From NCBI GenBank assembly GCA_052033505.1, contig JBPOJN010000010.1, forward strand, positions 1-61,864: DNA of 61,864 bases. The letters are read 5' to 3'. How positions within the stretch are numbered: position 1 is the stretch's first letter; each line of letters opens with the position of its first letter. This DNA comes from JBPOJN01 sp052033505 (GTDB lineage Bacteria; UBA10199; JACPAL01; GCA-016699445). The notes beneath the pieces were generated by a model. The model was given only the letters and a program-made list of their open reading frames with translations, was not told where the DNA came from and did not search any database. Positions 42,921 to 50,251 of the stretch are shown one piece after another. The position numbers were made by a program, and so were the translations under genes.

Positions 42921-43826
42921 TTACATCATGGTAAAATAGCGGTCGCCGTGGTCGCACAGGATCGCGACGATGACGCCTTCGTTGATTTTTTCCGCGATTC
43001 TCAAAGCGCCCACGACGGCGCCGCCGGCGGAGTGCCCGACGACCAAGCCTTCCTCGCGGGCGAGCCGTTCGCACATATCGTAAGCGGGCTCGGTTTCCAT
43101 CGAGATTTTCCGGTCGAGTTCGATTTCCTTATAAATGCCCGGCACGATCGAAGTCGCCATATGCTTCAAGCCTTCGAGGCCATGCAAGGAATTATCCGGC
43201 TCGACCGCGACGATTTGGACTTTCGGATTATAGGCTTTCAGCCGGCGTCCGGTGCCCATGATCGTACCGCCCGTGCCGATGCCGGCTACGAAGTGCGTGA
43301 CCTTACCCTCGGTCTGGTTCCAGATTTCAACGCCGGTCGTGTCGTAGTGCGCGCGCGGGTTGAATTCGTTGTTGTACTGGTCCGGCATGAAATATTTCTC
43401 GGGCTGGTCTTTTTTCAACTGATGCGCGAGCCTAATCGCCCCGTCGGAGCCTTCCATCGGCGACGAATACGTGATGGAGGCGCCAAACGCGGTCACGATG
43501 TTTTTGCGTTGGAGGCTGACGTTGCCCGGCATGACGAGCTCGACCTTGATCCCCAAGGCCGCGCCGATCATCGCGTAAGCCACGCCGGTATTTCCGGACG
43601 TCGGGTCCATGATGATTTTGTCTTTGGTCAACTGACCCGACTTCAAGCCTTCTTGGATCATGCGATAAGCAGGCCGGTCCTTGATCGATCCGCCCGGATT
43701 AAAATATTCGACCTTGCCGTAGATTTTGACTTTACCCGATTTGACTTGAGGCAGTTCATTCCCAATTTCGCGCAAGCGAACGAGGGGAGTGTTTCCTATT
43801 TTGTCTAAGATGGATGCAATCAGCAA
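42921..43826 (-). CDS. cysM: Cysteine synthase, CysM-like PLP enzyme
   Basis: The ~301-residue PLP enzyme has IGNTPLVRL, the Schiff-base Lys in NPGGSIKDRPA, TSGNTGVAYAM, VAGIGTGGTIMGTGR and VGHSAGGAV. It makes cysteine from an activated serine and a sulfur source; next to a sulfur carrier and Mec the protein-thiocarboxylate is the likely source. The start is uncertain. TTG at 43826 has AGGGTGA a few bases upstream; TTG at 43841 would add five residues and has no such site. It overlaps the NIL-domain gene. Confidence 0.9.
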   Translation of the reverse strand: MLIASILDKIGNTPLVRLREIGNELPQVKSGKVKIYGKVEYFNPGGSIKDRPAYRMIQEGLKSGQLTKDKIIMDPTSGNTGVAYAMIGAALGIKVELVMPGNVSLQRKNIVTAFGASITYSSPMEGSDGAIRLAHQLKKDQPEKYFMPDQYNNEFNPRAHYDTTGVEIWNQTEGKVTHFVAGIGTGGTIMGTGRRLKAYNPKVQIVAVEPDNSLHGLEGLKHMATSIVPGIYKEIELDRKISMETEPAYDMCERLAREEGLVVGHSAGGAVVGALRIAEKINEGVIVAILCDHGDRYFTMM

Positions 43827-43830
43827 AATA

Positions 43831-44115
43831 TCACCCTGCAAAAACGTCTAATTCAATGGGCTCTACCTTCACGCCGCGCTTGCGGAAGTAATCGAAAGCC
43901 TTTTCCATGTCGGGAAGGGGACTTTCGAGTTCCAACGCGATCAGTCCGATGCTTTCGTTGACCGAGGCCGAGCGGATGTTGAAGCGTACCTTGTAGCGAT
44001 CATACATATCACAGATGATCGCTTCGCGCGTTTGGCTGGCCGGGAACGTCAGGTACACTTTGCGGCGCACTGATTTTGAAGTCTTTGAAGCCTTCGAAGT
44101 TTTTGCTTTCGCCAT
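43831..44115 (-). CDS. NIL-domain protein
   Basis: The 94-residue protein has a basic Lys/Ser/Thr-rich leader (MAKAKTSKASKTSKS) followed by one NIL domain, RKVYLTFPASQTREAI, FNIRSASVNESIGLIALELE and FDYFRKRGVKVEPIE. NIL domains form the C-terminus of the methionine transporter ATPase MetN, where they sense methionine. Free-standing copies occur in sulfur amino acid operons, sometimes fused to ferredoxins. A role as sulfur-metabolite sensor or sulfur handling partner is inference. Confidence 0.85.
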   Translation of the reverse strand: MAKAKTSKASKTSKSVRRKVYLTFPASQTREAIICDMYDRYKVRFNIRSASVNESIGLIALELESPLPDMEKAFDYFRKRGVKVEPIELDVFAG

Positions 44116-44125
44116 AAATTTTCCC

Positions 44126-45364
44126 CTATTTTTTCCGCAGGTTGTCTTGAAGGTCGGTGAATTCGTCGATCTTCGCGTGGATGATTTTCGGTTTTCCGAT
44201 GTGGTCTTGAACGGCTTCCTGGGTTTTGAGGCCGTTGCCCGTGATACAGACGACGACGGATTCGTTCTTCTTGATCTTACCCTGCTTCACGAGTTTTTTC
44301 GCCACGCCCAACGTCACGCCGCCGGCGGTTTCGGTGAAGATGCCTTCGGTTTCGGCTAGGAGTTTGATCGCATCGACGATTTCCGCGTCACTGACGTCTT
44401 CGGACCAGCCGCCGGTCTCTTTCATGGATTGCATGGCGTAGAAACCGTCGGCGGGATTCCCGATCGCGAGCGATTTGGCGATCGTGTCGGGTTTGACGGG
44501 TTTGAAAAGTTCCCAGTCGTTTTTAAGCGCGGTCGAAATCGGCGAACAGCCGGTGGCCTGGGCGCCGTGGATGCGGCAGTTGCCCGAATCGATGAAGCCT
44601 AGTTTCGTGAACTCTTTGACCGACTTGTGGATTTTCGTGAGCAAGGATCCGGAGGCCATCGGCACCACGATGTGATTCGGGACTTTCCAGCCCAACTGCT
44701 CCATGATCTCGTAGCCCATCGTCTTCGAGCCTTCGGCGTAGTAGGGACGGACGTTGATGTTCACGAAGGCCCATTTGTATCTTTCGGCGACTTCGCTGCA
44801 GAGGCGGTTCACGTCGTCGTAGGTGCCGCGGATGCCGATGACGTTCGCCCCGAAGACGAGAGCGCCTAAAACTTTCCCAGCTTCGAGATCATGAGGGATG
44901 AAGACGTAGGCTTCCAGACCGGCAGCGGCGGCGTTCGCAGCGACGGAATTCGCCAAGTTTCCGGTGGAGGCGCAGGCGACGACTTTGAAGTTGAACTCGC
45001 GGGCTTTCGACAAGGCTACGGACACCACGCGGTCTTTAAAGGACAACGTCGGGTAACTGACGGCGTCGTTCTTGACCCAGACGTCTTTGACACCCAAGGC
45101 CTTCGCCAGGTTTTTTGCGTGTATGAGTGGGGTGAAGCCCGAGTTCACGCCGACCGTGGGTTCGCCGTCGATGGGCAGGAGTTCGCGGTAGCGCCACATG
45201 GTCTGCGGGCGTTTTTGGATTTTCTCCTTGGTCAGGTCGGCGGCGATCTTGTCGTAGTTGTAGTCGACTTCGAGCGGTCCGAAACAGAACTCGCAGACGT
45301 GCGTCGGGAGCACTGGCAGGTAGTGCCCGCATTCGCGGCATTTAAGACCTTTGACGTAAGACAT
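44126..45364 (-). CDS. thrC: Threonine synthase
   Basis: The 412-residue PLP enzyme has an N-terminal zinc-ribbon-like CRECGHYLP with CEFCFG, NSGFTPLIHA, the PLP lysine in TLSFKDRVV, CASTGNLANSVA and IHGAQATGCSP. It converts O-phosphohomoserine to threonine. The ATG at 45364 gives the standard N-terminus MSYVKGLKCRECG; ten further upstream codons overlap the preceding gene. Its presence in a cysteine operon may mean that O-phosphohomoserine is shared between pathways, or only that the fold family is mixed here. Confidence 0.9.
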   Translation of the reverse strand: MSYVKGLKCRECGHYLPVLPTHVCEFCFGPLEVDYNYDKIAADLTKEKIQKRPQTMWRYRELLPIDGEPTVGVNSGFTPLIHAKNLAKALGVKDVWVKNDAVSYPTLSFKDRVVSVALSKAREFNFKVVACASTGNLANSVAANAAAAGLEAYVFIPHDLEAGKVLGALVFGANVIGIRGTYDDVNRLCSEVAERYKWAFVNINVRPYYAEGSKTMGYEIMEQLGWKVPNHIVVPMASGSLLTKIHKSVKEFTKLGFIDSGNCRIHGAQATGCSPISTALKNDWELFKPVKPDTIAKSLAIGNPADGFYAMQSMKETGGWSEDVSDAEIVDAIKLLAETEGIFTETAGGVTLGVAKKLVKQGKIKKNESVVVCITGNGLKTQEAVQDHIGKPKIIHAKIDEFTDLQDNLRKK

Positions 45365-45390
45365 CTTCGTTATCTCCCTTAATCTCCAAA

Positions 45391-46326
45391 TCAACTTCCG
45401 AGCTTATTCGTTGAAAAATACCGTTCGCCGCCGTCCGGGAACACCGTCACGACGATTTTTTCGGGGCTTAAATTCCGAGCCGTCTTCCATGCCCCGACGA
45501 AGGCCGCGCCGCAAGAAATACCGACCAAGACGCCTTCTTTCCGGGCGACCGTACGGGCGCCTTCGAAGGCCTCTTCATCGCTCACGGTGATCACTTCGTC
45601 GATGAGGTTTCGGTCCAGGATGCCGGGCACGAAGCCGCGGCCGATGGCTTCGATCTCGTGCGGTCCCGTGCGCCCCTGGCTTAGTAATGGAGATCCGGCC
45701 GGCTCGACGGCGATGACTTTGGCCCCGTGTTTTTTCAAGGCGCGGCCGACGCCCATGAGCGTCCCGCCCGTGCCGACGCCCGCGACGAAGGCGGCGATGT
45801 TTCCCAAGTGATCTTTTAAATCCTCGAGGATCTCCTGCGCGGTCGTGTTTTCGTGCGCCGCTGCGGTTTCGGGGTCATCCGCGGGCGACAGGAAAAATCC
45901 GCCGACTTCTTTTGAAATTTTTCGGGCCCGGTCAATCGCGCCGGGAACGCCTTCCGCGGACGGGGTCAATCTCACGTCGACGCCGTGGGATTCCAGGGTC
46001 CGGCGTTTTTCGAGGCTTAAATTTTCAGGCATCGTCACGATGATTTTGTATTTTTTGACGGCCCCCACGAGCGCCAGGCTGATGCCTAAGTTTCCCGTCG
46101 TGGCCGCGACGAGGGTGCCGCCGGGTTTCAAGGCGCCGGACTTTTCGGCTTTCGCGACCGAGGCTGGTACGATGCGGTCTTTGAGCGAGCCGCCGGCGTT
46201 GAAGCGTTCCAGTTTCGCGAACACCCGTGCGCCGCCCTGGGGCAAAGACCGCTTGAGTTCGATCAACGGCGTCTGCCCAATCGCTTCGAGAATCGTTTCC
46301 ATTCCGCGGGAATTTCCGTTGGCCAT
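45391..46326 (-). CDS. Cysteine synthase family PLP enzyme, CysK-like
   Basis: The ~311-residue protein has AIGQTPLIEL, the PLP lysine in NAGGSLKDRIV, VAGVGTGGTLMGVGR and GISCGAAFVG. The substrate loop reads TTGNLGIS where TSGNTGI is usual; that loop binds the amino acid carboxylate, so substrate preference may differ from normal CysK. It heads the sulfur operon. The ATG at 46326 has AAAGG about 12 bases upstream. A GTG at 46350 has no such site. TGACA-N5-TGTCA (46346-46360) lies just upstream and could be an operator. Confidence 0.85.
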   Translation of the reverse strand: MANGNSRGMETILEAIGQTPLIELKRSLPQGGARVFAKLERFNAGGSLKDRIVPASVAKAEKSGALKPGGTLVAATTGNLGISLALVGAVKKYKIIVTMPENLSLEKRRTLESHGVDVRLTPSAEGVPGAIDRARKISKEVGGFFLSPADDPETAAAHENTTAQEILEDLKDHLGNIAAFVAGVGTGGTLMGVGRALKKHGAKVIAVEPAGSPLLSQGRTGPHEIEAIGRGFVPGILDRNLIDEVITVSDEEAFEGARTVARKEGVLVGISCGAAFVGAWKTARNLSPEKIVVTVFPDGGERYFSTNKLGS

Positions 46327-46396
46327 GACGTCAAAAAACCTTTCTGACACTTAATGTCAAGCGGGCGGGGCTTCCTTCTTGATTTTGGGGGAAGAC

Positions 46397-47158
46397 ATGG
46401 CGCAAAGGTCTCAAGTGCCGAAAGCTTTCATCCGGAATCTCACCGGAAAAAATCGCGATAAAAAGGCCGACGCCCAGCTGGGCGTTTTGTTGGCGTTCGT
46501 CGCGGGGGCGATCAACGCCGGAGGCTTTCTAGCGGCCGGGCAGTACACCTCCCACATGACGGGGCTCGTTTCGGGTATCGCGGACCATATCGTTTTGCAC
46601 GGTTTTCAGGCCGCGCTTTTGGCTTTTTTATACGTCTTTTGTTTCATGGGCGGTGCCGCCGTTTCGGCGATCGTGATCAATGCGGCGAGGAGGAAGCGTT
46701 TTCAGAGCGAATTCTCTCTGGCTTTGATGCTCGAGGCTTGTTTGCTGTTGGTTTTCGGCTTCGTCGCTTCCAGTCTTACCGCGTCCGCCGCCCTCTCGGT
46801 CCATCTGACGATCGCGCTTTTGTGTTTCATCATGGGATTGCAAAACGCGATCATCACGAAGATCTCCCGCGCGGAGATTCGGACGACGCACGTGACCGGG
46901 TTGGTCACCGATATCGGCATCGAAGTGGGGCGTTTTTGTTTTTCGCGTTGTGTGAAGTCTTCCGAGGTGACGTTTCATCCCGGCAAGCTGAAGCTGCACG
47001 CCGCTTTATTAGCTTCTTTTTTCGGGGGCGGGCTCGCCGGCGCCGCGTTGTTTAAGACCGTAGGCTTCGTGGCGACCTTGCCCTTCGCGTTGGTGCTGGG
47101 GATCATCGCCTGCGTGCCCATCTTGGATGATTTGCAAGCGCGAGTGGGACGAGGTTGA
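46397..47158 (+). CDS. DUF1275 (YoaK-like) membrane protein
   Basis: The 253-residue integral membrane protein has about six segments. The family signatures are FVAGAINAGGFLAAGQYTSHMTGLVSG near the start (key residues GAINAGG, SHMTG), FIMGLQNAIITKIS and RTTHVTGLVTDIGIEVGR. The function of DUF1275 proteins is unknown. GGGGGAAG precedes the ATG at 46397; an upstream TTG at 46379 has no better site. It is divergent from the sulfur operon. Confidence 0.88.
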   Translation: MAQRSQVPKAFIRNLTGKNRDKKADAQLGVLLAFVAGAINAGGFLAAGQYTSHMTGLVSGIADHIVLHGFQAALLAFLYVFCFMGGAAVSAIVINAARRKRFQSEFSLALMLEACLLLVFGFVASSLTASAALSVHLTIALLCFIMGLQNAIITKISRAEIRTTHVTGLVTDIGIEVGRFCFSRCVKSSEVTFHPGKLKLHAALLASFFGGGLAGAALFKTVGFVATLPFALVLGIIACVPILDDLQARVGRG

Positions 47159-47200
47159 ATCCGCGGTTGCTCGATAATATGAATATGATATAGAATCGAT

Positions 47201-47473
47201 ATGTATGTTTGGGACGAGAACAAGAATCGTCAGAATAAACAAAAGCATGGAATCAGCTTCGAAGAGGCGAGAGATTTCATTTTTGAGGGCAAAAACGTGT
47301 TCGCTCCGGAAGTTGCATACGACAGGGGAGAAACAAGGCATGCCGTCATAGGAAAATTTAGGAGCAAGTATTATGTCGGGATATTCACGGTGACCCCTAT
47401 GGGCTTCCGGATTATTTCCGTGAGGAGAGCCAGACATGAAGAAGAAAACCAAGCAAAGCAAAAAGGGATTTGA
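47201..47473 (+). CDS. brnT: BrnT-family toxin (second locus)
   Basis: The 90-residue BrnT-fold protein has VWDENKNRQNKQKHGISFEEA (key residues WDENK, KHGISFEEA), HAVIGKFRSKYYVGIFTVT and FRIISVRRARHEEE. It is clearly related to but diverged from the copy at 20664. The partner gene overlaps its 3' end by 38 bases, much more than the usual few. Confidence 0.87.
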   Translation: MYVWDENKNRQNKQKHGISFEEARDFIFEGKNVFAPEVAYDRGETRHAVIGKFRSKYYVGIFTVTPMGFRIISVRRARHEEENQAKQKGI

Positions 47474-47693
47474 CGAGCGATTTGATGCTGGTCATGCCGC
47501 CATTAATTTTTCCTCAGGTATCGTTACCCAGGGATTGAGCAAGACCATCAAGCTTCCTCCTCTCGACATTCCTGCCTGGGTGTCCGCCGAAATTGAAAGC
47601 TTGGCGCGTTTTCAGGCGAATTCAAAGGCCGCCATCGTCAGACAATTATTGGTCGACGGCATCGAGGCACGCAAGCGGCGGATGGCTTCTTAA
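47436..47693 (+). CDS. BrnA-like antitoxin (second locus)
   Basis: The 85-residue protein has a very basic N-terminus (MKKKTKQSKKGFDERFDAG) and a ribbon-helix-helix-like C-terminal half (IPAWVSAEIESLARFQANSKAAIVRQLLVDGI, read in parts). It lacks the KMKGxxNPY motif of typical BrnA, so it is a diverged or alternative antitoxin for the BrnT just upstream. Confidence 0.75.
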   Translation: MKKKTKQSKKGFDERFDAGHAAINFSSGIVTQGLSKTIKLPPLDIPAWVSAEIESLARFQANSKAAIVRQLLVDGIEARKRRMAS

Positions 47694-47718
47694 ACACTTC
47701 TTCTTGGCTCATTGGCTG

Positions 47719-48627
47719 ATGTCTCGAGACGAAATACAAAAACCGGTGGCGGGTTTGCCTCGCTTATTCCGCCGTTTCAATGACCTCGCTGTCTTCGATG
47801 CCTCGCGGTGGCCCGCGCGCGAGACGATCGTGAAAATTTTCGGGTCTTTGTTGATCGGCGTCTTCGTCTTTAAGCGGATTTTGCAATTACCGGGTTTTCC
47901 TGGAGTCATTGAAGAGGTGAGAGGCTTCAGCCTCTGGTTGACGGCACCTGATTTCATTCCAAAATCTTGGGTCGCCCGGCCGTATGATCTCGAGAAGTAC
48001 TACACGGCTTTCGGATACGCGAAGACCCAGATCCGTATCCTCTGGACGATGCAGCTCTTCGTATGGCTGACGGAGACGGGCGTGTTGGTGGGGTACGTCG
48101 TCGCGTTCCTGACGCGCACGGCCGCGCGGTCGGCCGCGAAGGGATTCATGGAGACGGTTTTTCCGCTGACATTGGGGCTGTTTCCGTTCGCAATCATCAT
48201 GACGGATTATACGTATCGCCGCTGGATTCCGGCCTCTTCGCCGATGCACATGCCGGGTTTGTACGCGTTGAATGTAAGTCTGATCTTGGCGGGCACTCTC
48301 AACGTGATCGGGCTCATGAATTTACGCAAGGCGTTCACGATTATGAGCGAGGCCCGGGTTTTCATCCGCACCGGGCCGTACCGTTGGGTACGCCATCCTC
48401 TCTACGCCTCGCACTTCGTGATTTATTTTTGCTGCATGCTCCTTCATTTCCAGGCGCTGACGGTCGTACTCTACGTCGCTTTCGTCGCCGGACAGACGCT
48501 GCGCGCGCGGATCGAAGAAAAAAAACTCGCGGCGGCTTTTCCCGAGTACGAAGAGTACCGGCGCACGACGGGGATGTTTTTCTTCAAATTCAAAAAAACC
48601 AAGAACGTCCGCGGGATTACTTCTTGA
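47719..48627 (+). CDS. Isoprenylcysteine carboxyl methyltransferase-like membrane protein
   Basis: The 302-residue membrane protein has about six segments. It ends with the ICMT/PEMT signature: FIRTGPYRWVRHPLYASHF, then RIEEKKLAAAFPEYEEYRR (key residues RHPLY, EE, EYEEY). These residues bind S-adenosylmethionine at the membrane. Bacterial members of this group have unknown acceptors. The N-terminal half (about 1-130) is an extra region not part of the signature domain. The start at 47719 has no clear Shine-Dalgarno site. It ends 50 bases before the broken tRNA-Gly. Confidence 0.78.
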   Translation: MSRDEIQKPVAGLPRLFRRFNDLAVFDASRWPARETIVKIFGSLLIGVFVFKRILQLPGFPGVIEEVRGFSLWLTAPDFIPKSWVARPYDLEKYYTAFGYAKTQIRILWTMQLFVWLTETGVLVGYVVAFLTRTAARSAAKGFMETVFPLTLGLFPFAIIMTDYTYRRWIPASSPMHMPGLYALNVSLILAGTLNVIGLMNLRKAFTIMSEARVFIRTGPYRWVRHPLYASHFVIYFCCMLLHFQALTVVLYVAFVAGQTLRARIEEKKLAAAFPEYEEYRRTTGMFFFKFKKTKNVRGITS

Positions 48628-48677
48628 TTTAAACGACCAGGTTTGCTGTCTTGCCGCGCTCATGTCGTAGCACAAAT

Positions 48678-48715
48678 GCGGGAGTAGCTCAGTTGGTAGA
48701 GCGCGAGCTTCCCAA
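48678..48715 (+). pseudogene. 5' half of a tRNA-Gly(CCC) gene, cut after the anticodon loop
   Basis: The sequence is a perfect tRNA 5' half. The acceptor strand is GCGGGAG, then TA, a D stem GCTC/GAGC with loop AGTTGGTA, the anticodon stem 5' strand CGAGC, and the loop TTCCCAA with anticodon CCC. The next bases are ACGGTC where GCTCG would be needed to close the anticodon stem. No T arm or acceptor 3' strand follows in the next 290 bases. The break at the anticodon loop/stem border is a classic integrase crossover position. Confidence 0.85.
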
Positions 48716-49006
48716 ACGGTCTGATTGTTTTCCTCAAAATTCTCATCGCTCCACAAAAAACTGCGTAAGTAGTTGATTTTGCATTGGTACAATAGGCTTT
48801 TCGATGATGACCGGAATGGGTCTGAATCATCATTGTGAGGTCATTATTGGGTCAATTTTGTCTCCGGTTGTGGAATGATTGTGGAATGAAATTGGGATTG
48901 AGTGTGGAGCCTTCAGGGGACTGATTGAGTCCCTTGGGGGCTTTGCATTTTGATCCCAAACAGAAGACAACCTAACTTATTTGAGCTATTGAAAGAGTCT
49001 ACTTTA
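48716..49006. other. Non-coding region at left edge of accessory island
   Basis: These 291 bases hold no convincing gene. TTGTGGAATG and a near copy (ATTGTGGAATG) occur in tandem around 48874-48896. A small stem GGGACT/AGTCCC (48917-48922, 48928-48933) is followed by a mildly T-rich run. CGCTCCAC near 48748 resembles a tRNA 3' end, but does not pair with the tRNA half upstream. It could be an attachment-site scar. Confidence 0.4.
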
Positions 49007-49564
49007 ATGGCCCAAAAACCCGAAATCTACGTCAGCACCGATGTGGAAGCCGATGGACCTATCCCCGGCATGAATTCCATGCTCAGTTTCGGATCGGCGG
49101 CTTATCTCGCTGATAAAACGTTGATTGGCACCTTTACCGCGAATCTCGAAACTCTTCCTGAGGCAACGGCGCATCCTAAAACCATGGAATGGTGGCAAAG
49201 TCAGCCGGATGCTTGGAAGGCCTGCCGCGAAAATCCTCAGCCGCCCGAAAGGGCCATGGTGGATTATTTGGCGTGGCTCAAAGCTTTACCGGGAATCCCC
49301 GTGTTCGTGGGTTACCCCGCAGCTTACGATTTTCTTTTCGTGTATTGGTACTTGATCCGCTTCACCGGCGAGAGTCCGTTTTCCCATTCCGCCCTCGATA
49401 TCAAAACATTGGCGATGGCATTATTAAAAACGGACTACCGAAAAGCCACCAAGAGAAACATGCCGGCGCGGTGGTTCGACGCGCTTCCTCATTCTCATCG
49501 GGCATTGGAGGATGCCATCGAACAAGGGGCATTGTTTTGCAATATGCTGAAAGAGCTGGCTTAA
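49007..49564 (+). CDS. DEDD-family 3'-5' exonuclease (DnaQ/RNase T-like)
   Basis: The 185-residue protein has the exonuclease motifs STDVEADGP (ExoI, with E replacing the usual first-position pattern DxE), VGYPAAYDFLF (ExoII Asp) and LPHSHRALEDA (ExoIII H-x4-D). It is cytosolic. Similar stand-alone proteins occur in defence and mobile regions. The ATG at 49007 is chosen because it begins directly before the first strand; the frame is open 19 codons upstream. It is the first gene after the broken tRNA. Confidence 0.82.
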   Translation: MAQKPEIYVSTDVEADGPIPGMNSMLSFGSAAYLADKTLIGTFTANLETLPEATAHPKTMEWWQSQPDAWKACRENPQPPERAMVDYLAWLKALPGIPVFVGYPAAYDFLFVYWYLIRFTGESPFSHSALDIKTLAMALLKTDYRKATKRNMPARWFDALPHSHRALEDAIEQGALFCNMLKELA

Positions 49565-49618
49565 AGACCGATATTAAATCGAACCGAAGGGCTGATTTCC
49601 GCAAATCCTTTTGTTATA

Positions 49619-49650
49619 AATGTTTCACCTTGTTATTTTGTTGAAACATT
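49619..49650. promoter_or_regulatory. Inverted repeat overlapping the abiE promoter
   Basis: AATGTTTCA (49619-49627) and TGAAACATT (49642-49650) are perfect inverse complements 14 bases apart. A TATAAA -10 sequence (49615-49620) touches the first arm, and the AbiEi-type ATG is at 49665. AbiEi proteins are known to repress their own operon by binding inverted repeats in the promoter. Confidence 0.7.
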
Positions 49651-49664
49651 AGTAACATTCGAAC

Positions 49665-50249
49665 ATGGATGAACGATCCGACGTGTTAAAGTTTATCGCT
49701 AAAAATCTTTTTATTACCGCATCCGAAGCGCGCAAACGTGGAATCGGACCCATGACCTTATCCCGCATGGTCGCGAAGGAAGAACTCTTCAGCACGGAAC
49801 GCGGCGTTTATGCCAAAACACTCGATTGGTTGACGGACCCGCTTAAAAAATATCTTCCGGCCTGCACGATCTATCCGAAAGCCGTGATTAGCGGCATTTC
49901 GGCATTGACCTACTATGATTTGACCCTCGAAGAGGAACGCAAAGTCTACATCACCATTCCCATCACTCAGGTCGTAAAAAATCCGAAATACAGAGCGATC
50001 CGATCCCAGGGACTTTGGTATGAGCTCGGCATCCAGACGTTTAAATTCGGCAAAAGACAGGTGCGGATTTACGATATCGAAAAGACGGTTGTAGCCGCTT
50101 TTAAATATCAGACCGAGGAAGTGGCTTACAAGGCTCTGAAGGAATATTTAAAACGGAAAGATAAAGATGTGAATAAACTTTGCCGATATGCGGAAGATCT
50201 CGGCAAACCTTTGGAAGACAAGGTCCGTTTCTTTTTATCCGAGGCGTGA
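49665..50249 (+). CDS. abiEi: AbiEi-family antitoxin/autorepressor
   Basis: The 194-residue protein has an N-terminal winged helix (VLKFIAKNLFITASEARKRG, TLSRMVAKEELFSTERGVY) followed by the AbiEi body (ISGISALTYYDLT, VRIYDIEKTVVAAFKYQ). AbiEi is the antitoxin of a type IV toxin-antitoxin system that gives phage abortive infection; it represses the operon and does not bind the toxin. It is followed two bases later by the AbiEii gene. Confidence 0.87.
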   Translation: MDERSDVLKFIAKNLFITASEARKRGIGPMTLSRMVAKEELFSTERGVYAKTLDWLTDPLKKYLPACTIYPKAVISGISALTYYDLTLEEERKVYITIPITQVVKNPKYRAIRSQGLWYELGIQTFKFGKRQVRIYDIEKTVVAAFKYQTEEVAYKALKEYLKRKDKDVNKLCRYAEDLGKPLEDKVRFFLSEA

Positions 50250-50251
50250 CG

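Noticed and set aside
42948..43808. Long open frame (286 codons) on the plus strand opposite the cysM-like gene
   Set aside because: The minus-strand frame encodes a complete PLP enzyme with all motifs; the plus frame has no recognisable domain and arises from high GC codon bias.
48716..48770. Possible tRNA 3' half (CGCTCCAC) or an intron separating the tRNA-Gly halves
   Set aside because: The bases do not pair with the GCGGGAG acceptor strand, and no T arm or anticodon stem 3' strand is present within 290 bases.
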